This document shows positions 6,731 through 12,552 of a stretch of 31,510 nucleotides of DNA, one piece after another. This DNA comes from an uncultured Roseburia sp. (GTDB taxonomy: Bacteria; Bacillota; Clostridia; Lachnospirales; Lachnospiraceae). The stretch spans positions 1 to 31,510 of the forward strand of contig CAKREH010000039.1 in assembly GCA_934317215.1 (NCBI GenBank), given 5' to 3'. Below the pieces are notes generated by a model. The model saw only the letters and a list, made by a program, of their open reading frames with translations. It was not told the DNA's origin and ran no database searches. How positions within the stretch are numbered: position 1 is the stretch's first letter; every line of letters begins with the position of its first letter. Both the position numbers and the translations under genes were made by a program.

Positions 6731-8287
6731 TTACTGTCCATCTTCACCGGTACTTCCACTCGAATCTCCACTGACATCGACCTGTCCGTCTCCGACAATT
6801 GCCTGTTCCTCTGCAGACTGATTTTCTGCCGGCTGCTCCGGTGTTGCTGCCGCTGCCGCGGTGTACTGCGCAACGGTAGAATAGATCGTTCCCTCATCGC
6901 CGGCTGCTACAGCGGCATTGACTGCAGCTGATACATTTGGATCCGCAGATGCGATTCCCACATTGACGATCTTCGGTGATGCTTTATAGGTACTCTTGTT
7001 AAATACTTCCCTGCTCTGCTCCACGCCGTCAACTGTGACGATTTTCCACAGCTGTGCCACATATCCGATATGTTTTCCCTGTGACACACTCATGACACCA
7101 ACCGGATCTCCGGTTGCCACAAACTGTGTTCCAGGATCCTGTTCCGATACAACTTCACTCTCATAGGACACTTTACGGTTTGCAGGTCTTGTCTCCTCCC
7201 CGTAAATATTAAAATATATATTTTTCCCGGACGTGTATCCCTCAATATAAATCGGGTTTTCCTGGTTGTTTACAAACTTCAGATCCTTATAATCACCTGC
7301 GATTGCAGCATCCATCGACGGTTTTACATAAGTAACGATCATAGAATGGTTTGAACGCTCCGTCACCTCAAGTTCCGCTAAGATCACTGCATTATATAAG
7401 GTTGTCGAAACCTGGCAGACACCGCCGCCGTAGGACTGGACTGTCTGTCCATTCTCATAAGCTCCCGCAAGTTCGTAACCGTTTGACGCATCTAACGGTC
7501 CGATTGACTCATATACGGAGAACTCATCTCCCGGATATAAAACGGTTCCATTGATCTTAGCAGCCGCCGTTGCAATGTTATCACACCGGTTCTGTGTGGA
7601 AGAACTGTAGTTGGTATTATAACCGCCGAGCAGATCCTTTACCTTCGAAAGCTCTTCTTCGCTTCCTTTTGGCTCTACGACCTCTGCCACAAGTTCAATA
7701 TTTCCACCCTGTCCGTCCCAGCCATTGCTGACATAATCTTCAATCGCTGCTATCGACTTTTCTACATTGACCTCGACGCCCTGTGATCCTTTGATGATCT
7801 TAAATGTGCCATTTTCACGTACCAGACCATTATCGACCGCCTTTTTATCAAGTTCATCCGCCTTATCTGCAAGGAGTTCTGAAACCACATCATGATCAAC
7901 ATTTAACTCCATATCAATGACAACGCTGCCATTTTCAAGGTCTTTTTTATCTTTATACCGTTTAATCAGATTACCGCTTTTCCCGACATCCATTGCCTCT
8001 GAGACAACATTCATATCGGTAAACTCCAGTGCAAGATCTGATGCCTTCACCTGTGAGCTGTGATCTCCCGCAGTCAGTGTAAATACCGCTTCCCCTGCAT
8101 TGTTTACATAATCGTTCACTGCACTTAAGGCTTCCTGCTCAGTCATGCCGCCGACATCAATATTGCCAATATAAACTCCCTGGGCAATTTGATCTGTATC
8201 TTCTGCTTTTGCCTGCGCCGGATTAGAAATAATGCCAAATACCGCGGCTAACCCCAGAGCTGTTAATATTTTTCCTGTTTTTTTCAT
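6731..8287 (-). CDS. secreted VanW family protein with G5-like domain
   Basis: 518-residue extracytoplasmic protein. A signal peptide covers residues 1-28 (MKKTGK, hydrophobic core, then NPAQA-KAED). Residues about 35-205 resemble the PG_binding_4 repeats found with VanW domains (GVYIGNIDVGGMTEQEAL). The VanW domain runs from about 222 to 360 and contains NRCDNI, LYPGDEFSVYESIGP and GGGVCQVSTTLYNA. A G5-like segment follows at 375-450, then an Ala/Pro/Glu/Ser-rich acidic tail. Such proteins are thought to bind peptidoglycan; no enzymatic activity is established. The start has GAGGG five bases upstream and a clear promoter at 8332-8359. Confidence 0.88.
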   Translation of the reverse strand: MKKTGKILTALGLAAVFGIISNPAQAKAEDTDQIAQGVYIGNIDVGGMTEQEALSAVNDYVNNAGEAVFTLTAGDHSSQVKASDLALEFTDMNVVSEAMDVGKSGNLIKRYKDKKDLENGSVVIDMELNVDHDVVSELLADKADELDKKAVDNGLVRENGTFKIIKGSQGVEVNVEKSIAAIEDYVSNGWDGQGGNIELVAEVVEPKGSEEELSKVKDLLGGYNTNYSSSTQNRCDNIATAAAKINGTVLYPGDEFSVYESIGPLDASNGYELAGAYENGQTVQSYGGGVCQVSTTLYNAVILAELEVTERSNHSMIVTYVKPSMDAAIAGDYKDLKFVNNQENPIYIEGYTSGKNIYFNIYGEETRPANRKVSYESEVVSEQDPGTQFVATGDPVGVMSVSQGKHIGYVAQLWKIVTVDGVEQSREVFNKSTYKASPKIVNVGIASADPNVSAAVNAAVAAGDEGTIYSTVAQYTAAAAATPEQPAENQSAEEQAIVGDGQVDVSGDSSGSTGEDGQ

Positions 8288-8331
8288 CTTATCCCTCTGA
8301 AACTATTACTTTTGCTGAATCTTTGCTGTTC

Positions 8332-8359
8332 ATTTTATCACAACTGCCCTCTTTTTCAA
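8332..8359 (-). promoter_or_regulatory. sigma-A promoter of the VanW gene
   Basis: On the minus strand, TTGAAA (8354-8359) and TAAAAT (8332-8337) are separated by 16 bp. The start codon lies 45 bp downstream. Confidence 0.65.
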
Positions 8360-8380
8360 GGTGCATTACCACGAATATAT

Positions 8381-8409
8381 TTGACTGTTTGTCTCGTTTT
8401 TAGTATATT
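8381..8409 (+). promoter_or_regulatory. sigma-A promoter reading toward the TPR-like gene
   Basis: TTGACT (8381-8386) and TATATT (8404-8409) are separated by 17 bp on the plus strand. Transcription would begin near 8416, giving a leader of about 160 nt that runs antisense through the whole 34-codon gene at 8427-8531 before reaching the coding region at 8577. Confidence 0.6.
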
Positions 8410-8426
8410 TTACATGAACAGATTTA

Positions 8427-8531
8427 TTACAACAGTGCCGCAAGTACGGTAGTAAGCAACATCGTTCCAACCAGAACGATCACGACTGCTGCAAGTACTT
8501 TTTTATTTTTCTTTTTACTGAAATCATACAT
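8427..8531 (-). CDS. 34-residue single-pass membrane peptide
   Basis: Short open frame with GGAGG nine bases before the ATG. The peptide begins MYDFSKKKNKK, a strongly basic cytoplasmic head, followed by one hydrophobic span of about 22 residues (VLAAVVIVLVGTMLL and on) ending at ALL-stop. This layout (basic head, one helix, no tail) is that of small Firmicute membrane peptides such as the stressosome anchor Prli42, but I cannot claim homology. The gene is divergent from the TPR-like gene with 45 bp between start codons, and lies under that gene's probable leader. I do not see a clear promoter of its own. Confidence 0.6.
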   Translation of the reverse strand: MYDFSKKKNKKVLAAVVIVLVGTMLLTTVLAALL

Positions 8532-8576
8532 ACAAATGTACCTCCATCTCAAAGCCCGGCACGGAAAGGATTTCAC

Positions 8577-9200
8577 ATGCCATTTTTAGGTTTATTCATT
8601 GCAGTTGTCTGCCTGTTCACATTTTTCCGCAAACGTTCAAACCGCTCCCAGGAGAACGTAACTGACCGCTTCTGGAAAAGGGAATCCATCGCAAACAATA
8701 CCCGCTTAAAAGATTTAAGCGGACTTCCCTATATTACCATACCTTTGGACAAATTTCCAATAGGTATGTACGAAAATGATTTATTAAAAAAATATGAAGC
8801 CGCCTTACAGGATCTTTCTGACCGGAAGATCGTCAATCTCGGCACACAGACCAATACCGACTTAAAGATCTCTTACGGTACTGCCAGCCTCCCTGTCCTG
8901 ACGGAATACGATCAGAATTTCACCACACTCTGTCAGACTCTGACCGCCTATGCAGCGCAGCTTTTCGAACTCGGTCATGCCGATGATGCCCGCACAATTT
9001 TAGAATACGGCATCAGCATCGGTTCCGACTTAAGCCGGAATTATCTGCTTTTGGCAGACATCTACCAGTCTTCCGGCGAAACCGGACGTATCGCAGAGCT
9101 CCTTGCATCCGCAGAACAGCTCGATTCACTGATGAAACGTTCGATCGTAGAAAAACTAAGTGCCATGCTTTCCGGAGAAAACACCGGTTCTCCCGTGTAA
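8577..9200 (+). CDS. membrane-anchored TPR-like protein, function unknown
   Basis: 207-residue protein I do not recognise by name. Residues 2-17 (PFLGLFIAVVCLFTFF) form a membrane anchor followed by basic RKRSNRS, so the rest should be cytoplasmic. Residues about 125-200 are helical pairs of tetratricopeptide type (QLFELGHADDARTILEYGISIGSD, then NYLLLADIYQSSGETGRIAELLASAEQLDS), which usually mediate protein contacts. AAAGGA sits seven bases before the ATG. It is the only plus-strand gene in the first 19 kb and converges on the exonuclease gene with 22 bp between stops and no obvious terminator. Confidence 0.8.
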   Translation: MPFLGLFIAVVCLFTFFRKRSNRSQENVTDRFWKRESIANNTRLKDLSGLPYITIPLDKFPIGMYENDLLKKYEAALQDLSDRKIVNLGTQTNTDLKISYGTASLPVLTEYDQNFTTLCQTLTAYAAQLFELGHADDARTILEYGISIGSDLSRNYLLLADIYQSSGETGRIAELLASAEQLDSLMKRSIVEKLSAMLSGENTGSPV

Positions 9201-9222
9201 TACTTTTCACAGGCAGTGCATT

Positions 9223-9930
9223 TTATGGCATTTTCCCATAGGCTGCGATCAGCCGGTCTGTCAGTCTTGATGCCTCGCTTCTTGTCATCTCCGAAAGATC
9301 ATCCGGCAGCGGGATCTTATAATGCGCCGCATATTCTTTTAAATACCTGATCTGTCCTGCCGTCGCCGGTGTCTGCTTTTTTGCTTTATATAAAAGCGGC
9401 TTCGGCACAAATTCTTCTGCGTATTCTTCCCCGTACCGCTCTCTGAGTGCCTCATAAACCTGCCAGGTTTCATATGCATCGTCAAATGCACGATGGGCAT
9501 TTTCTCTTTTTACTCCAAAGTAGGCACACAGGCTTTCCAGATCCTTTTTCTGCTCTTTCGGCAGAAATTTCCGTGCAAGTTTTAAGGTATCAACCGCATT
9601 CCGTTCCAATGGCATATTATGATTTACCGCCCACTGCTTTAAAAATCCATAATCAAAAATCACATTCTGCCCGACGATGATATCCTCTCCGATAAATTCA
9701 AAGAACTGCCGCATTGCCTCTTCTTTTTCCATGCCGCCCTGCACCATTGCCTCCGTGATCCCGGTAAGTTCAGTCACTTTTTCCGGTATTTTTACGTTCT
9801 GGCATAAAATAACGCCAAATTGATCGACCACCTGATGGTTTCTGACTCTGACAGCCCCTACTTCTAAAATATGATCGGTCTTTGCATTCAGACCTGTCAT
9901 TTCAAGATCAATGACTACATAATCCTGCAT
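9223..9930 (-). CDS. DEDDh 3'-5' exonuclease (PolC/DnaQ epsilon-like) with C-terminal extension
   Basis: About 235 residues. All DEDDh catalytic positions are present (numbering from the upstream ATG, two residues earlier): D10 and E12 in VIDLEMTG, D95 in NVIFDYGFL, H148 and D153 in HRAFDDAYETWQ. A C-terminal segment from about residue 190 (TAGQIRYLKEYAAHYKIPLP, then LSEMTRSEASRLTDRLI) resembles the short helical DUF3072-type module and may bind nucleic acid or protein. The start is the second ATG, with GGAGG six bases upstream; the first ATG abuts that site. The gene overlaps the radical SAM gene by 23 bp, so the two are coupled. The role is likely DNA repair or RNA trimming rather than replicative proofreading. 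Confidence 0.88.
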   Translation of the reverse strand: MQDYVVIDLEMTGLNAKTDHILEVGAVRVRNHQVVDQFGVILCQNVKIPEKVTELTGITEAMVQGGMEKEEAMRQFFEFIGEDIIVGQNVIFDYGFLKQWAVNHNMPLERNAVDTLKLARKFLPKEQKKDLESLCAYFGVKRENAHRAFDDAYETWQVYEALRERYGEEYAEEFVPKPLLYKAKKQTPATAGQIRYLKEYAAHYKIPLPDDLSEMTRSEASRLTDRLIAAYGKMP

Positions 9931-11791
9931 CCTCATCCTCCATGATCCATGTCACCTTCGCCTGATGATCCAACGGATCCCTGTCCGTATAATCAAACAG
10001 TGCATACAGCGGTTTTTCTGCCCGTTCAGGCATTTCTTTTAACACACGTTCTCCCTTGTCCGGGAAACAATAGGAAAAACTCTCTACATGCGACTGCTTT
10101 CCATTCTTACAGTATGCCCGCGTCACCTGTTTCCATGTGCTTAAATCTTTTGCCCATGCCGGTCTGCTCTTACAGTTTTCCCGGTAATAGAGGTCGAATA
10201 TCAGACTTTCTTTTATGATATCAAGGATCTCCCTGTTATCAGCGCTTCTTCCGGCTTTAGAAATATTCCGGTACGCTCCGCCAGTCATATCACCGGCAAA
10301 TGTTTCTTCTGCAAACTCAAGCAAAATTTCCGATCGCCGGATCCTTGCGTGGCTCATGCCAAAATAGCCATTTCTCTCATAATATTTCCCAAGCTCCTGG
10401 AGCATGAAAAATGCACTTTCAAACAAAACTCCCAGCACCTTCATCGTAATTTCAAACTGTCCGCTGTTATAGTACACTTCAAGCATCTCTTCCACCTGAC
10501 GTATCTTTAACACATCCTCATAGGGAAGCCACTTTGTTTTCAGCATTTCATAAGGTGGTCTGCTGTGGTATTCGATTTCATATTCTTTCGCGTGCTCATA
10601 CATATAGGAGCCCTTTAACACCTTTAGGAATCCAAGCTGGAGCTGGTTTGGACGGAGCTCATAGATCTCATCAAAAGATTTTGCAAACGTGTCATAATCT
10701 TCAAACGGAAGACCCGCGATCAGGTCTAAATGCTCATGGATGTTCCCGTGCTTCTGAACTTCCCGTACGACTTCCTTTAACCGCTCTAACTGCATGGTAC
10801 GGTGTATCTCTTTGATCGTTGCCCCGTTCGTCGACTGCACGCCGATCTCTAACTGGATCAGTCCCGCACGCATCGTACCGATCAGTGCAAGTTCTTCTTC
10901 CCTTAAAAGATCTGCCGAAATCTCAAAATGGAAGTTCGTGATCCCGTTATCATGTTCTTTGATATAAGACCAGATCTCCATCGCATGCGCGTGGTTACAG
11001 TTGAATGTCCTGTCCACAAATTTTACCTGTGGCACTTTCCGGTCAATAAAAAACTGCAATTCTTTTTTCACAAGTTCCGTGTCGCGGAAGCGAAGCTGCT
11101 TTTCCACAGAGGAAAGACAGTAACTGCAGGAAAACGGGCAGCCGCGGCTCGACTCATAATAAATGATACGGTTCTTAAAATCGCCCGCCTTGTCATAACA
11201 GAACGGAATTTCGCTCAGACTAAGCATCTCGCGCGGTGCGGTAAAGATGATCTCATTCCCGTTCCGGTATGCAATCCCTGTGATTTCTCCGAGTTTCGAT
11301 TTTTCCTCTGTACTTTTACTCTCTCCTGTCCCCTGTGTCGCCTGTGTTCTCTGCTTTTCTTCTGTTTCTTTGTCGCTCCTGCTTTTTCCGGCATAATACT
11401 CTGCGAGTTCACAGAATGTCTTTTCCCCTTCCCCGATCATCACACCGGTGATCTGCGGATGTTCTCTCAAAAAGCTCTCCGTCTCATACGAAACCTCAGG
11501 GCCTCCTACCCAGATCGGCACTTCCGGGCGCAGCTTGTGAAATTCTTCTGCCAGTTCCTCCACAAATGCGATATTCCAGATATAACAGGAAAACATTAAA
11601 ACATCGGGTTTCGCTTTATAGATTCCCTCTAAAATATCCTCCATCTGATTGTTGATCGTATATTCGCCGATCTCAACTGTATCGGCATCTGCCATGCCTT
11701 TTGCATAATGCGTGGCATATGCACGCAGATTATACACGGCAAGGTTGGAATGTATATATTTGGCATTGATCGCCGTAAGTAAAATTTTCAT
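9908..11791 (-). CDS. B12-binding domain radical SAM protein (DUF4080 type)
   Basis: About 627 residues from the chosen ATG (MKILLTAINAKYIHSN). The N-terminal cobalamin-binding Rossmann region includes PDVLMFSCYIWN and WVGGPEVSYE and runs to about residue 135. The radical SAM core has the cluster motif CPFSCSYC, with cysteines near 218, 222 and 225 in CxxxCxxC spacing, followed by QLEIGVQSTN and HLDLIAGLPFEDY. The C-terminal third matches the DUF4080 arrangement. A highly charged low-complexity linker (KSRSDKETEEKQR and on, about residues 136-167) separates the first two domains. Substrate unknown; class B enzymes often methylate or rearrange unreactive carbons. The start has GGAGG ten bases upstream and its own promoter. 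Confidence 0.88.
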   Translation of the reverse strand: MKILLTAINAKYIHSNLAVYNLRAYATHYAKGMADADTVEIGEYTINNQMEDILEGIYKAKPDVLMFSCYIWNIAFVEELAEEFHKLRPEVPIWVGGPEVSYETESFLREHPQITGVMIGEGEKTFCELAEYYAGKSRSDKETEEKQRTQATQGTGESKSTEEKSKLGEITGIAYRNGNEIIFTAPREMLSLSEIPFCYDKAGDFKNRIIYYESSRGCPFSCSYCLSSVEKQLRFRDTELVKKELQFFIDRKVPQVKFVDRTFNCNHAHAMEIWSYIKEHDNGITNFHFEISADLLREEELALIGTMRAGLIQLEIGVQSTNGATIKEIHRTMQLERLKEVVREVQKHGNIHEHLDLIAGLPFEDYDTFAKSFDEIYELRPNQLQLGFLKVLKGSYMYEHAKEYEIEYHSRPPYEMLKTKWLPYEDVLKIRQVEEMLEVYYNSGQFEITMKVLGVLFESAFFMLQELGKYYERNGYFGMSHARIRRSEILLEFAEETFAGDMTGGAYRNISKAGRSADNREILDIIKESLIFDLYYRENCKSRPAWAKDLSTWKQVTRAYCKNGKQSHVESFSYCFPDKGERVLKEMPERAEKPLYALFDYTDRDPLDHQAKVTWIMEDEDAGLCSH

Positions 11792-11816
11792 CTGTTTTCT
11801 GCCTCCATTTTCCTTA

Positions 11817-11845
11817 ATTATAACGGAGAAAAAAAATTGTTGCAA
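11817..11845 (-). promoter_or_regulatory. sigma-A promoter of the radical SAM/exonuclease operon
   Basis: On the minus strand, TTGCAA (11840-11845) and TATAAT (11817-11822) are separated by 17 bp. It starts about ten bases after the T-run of the preceding terminator, a compact terminator-promoter boundary between two minus-strand units. Confidence 0.75.
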
Positions 11846-11852
11846 CGTGCTG

Positions 11853-11903
11853 AAAAATCCGGTTTCCAGCCGCCAGATTTTACCCGACAGCCGGAAACCG
11901 GAT
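11853..11903 (-). terminator. intrinsic terminator after the mntP-like gene
   Basis: 11-bp perfect arms ATCCGGTTTCC (11857-11867) and GGAAACCGGAT (11893-11903) enclose a 25-nt loop, and T5 follows on the minus strand. It ends the MMPL/heptad-repeat/mntP-like unit. Confidence 0.8.
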
Positions 11904-11949
11904 CTTTTATCCGTAACAATATGTCTGCCCCAATGGGCAATCTATTGTC

Positions 11950-12528
11950 CTACCTCAAAATATGTTTTACGATAACGTCTATTCCTGCGATCCACAGAAG
12001 AACTGCTCCTGCAATATATGCTTTTGTCTTGTGTTCAAATCCAAGGTGATAGCCGGTATAGATACCCGCCACAACGACCGCGATCGTAAGTCCTGCGATC
12101 ATTAAAAGCATCACCTGAAGATTGGTTCCTAGGAATCCAAACGCAATACCGGTCAGCAGGGTATAAATGCTGGTAACTGCTGCAAGCGCCAGTAAATGCT
12201 TCCAGCCGAACTTCTGTTCACAGTGCTCTACGATGCGCTCATTTTTTATGGCTTTTGCAATCAGACGTACACCCAGACAGAAAAAGATAGCTGCTGCAAT
12301 GACAAATCCAGTCACTTTTTCATTGTGTGTTATGGTGTTGCGATACAAAAGTCCTGACAGGCAGCTTCCGACAAACAGCGCTGCCATCTGCCATGCAGCA
12401 ATCAGTGCACACAGTTTGCCAAGCTGTTTTTTATCTATCTTTGCTACCAGCGCCCCCTGACACTCCATGGCTGCAAATATATCCAGCGATATGCCTGCTA
12501 TGATCAGCAGATTCTCCAACGCATTCAT
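11950..12528 (-). CDS. MntP/YtaF-like membrane protein
   Basis: 192-residue protein with about six membrane helices. The N-terminal SLDIFAAMECQGALVAK and the C-terminal WIAGIDVIVKHIL resemble the duplicated aspartate-bearing helices of the MntP manganese exporter family (LDAFAVS-type motif). The canonical serine/alanine residues after the aspartate differ (AMECQG), so the transported ion is uncertain. GGAGGA lies five bases before the ATG. The start is 24 bp after the heptad-repeat gene and a terminator follows, so it is probably the last gene of the MMPL operon. An alternative is an unrelated member of a six-helix transporter family. Confidence 0.65.
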   Translation of the reverse strand: MNALENLLIIAGISLDIFAAMECQGALVAKIDKKQLGKLCALIAAWQMAALFVGSCLSGLLYRNTITHNEKVTGFVIAAAIFFCLGVRLIAKAIKNERIVEHCEQKFGWKHLLALAAVTSIYTLLTGIAFGFLGTNLQVMLLMIAGLTIAVVVAGIYTGYHLGFEHKTKAYIAGAVLLWIAGIDVIVKHILR

Positions 12529-12552
12529 CTTACTCCTCCTAAAAACGGTTCT

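Noticed and set aside
8960..9210. Flagellar sigma-28 promoter or chemotaxis operon signals around the accessory genes
   Set aside because: I looked for a sigma-28 consensus near the chemotaxis receptor and signalling genes and saw none that was convincing.
10928..11599. 223-codon plus-strand open frame opposite the radical SAM gene
   Set aside because: The minus strand carries the CxxxCxxC motif and the full domain order; the plus-strand frame shows no domain and no ribosome site.
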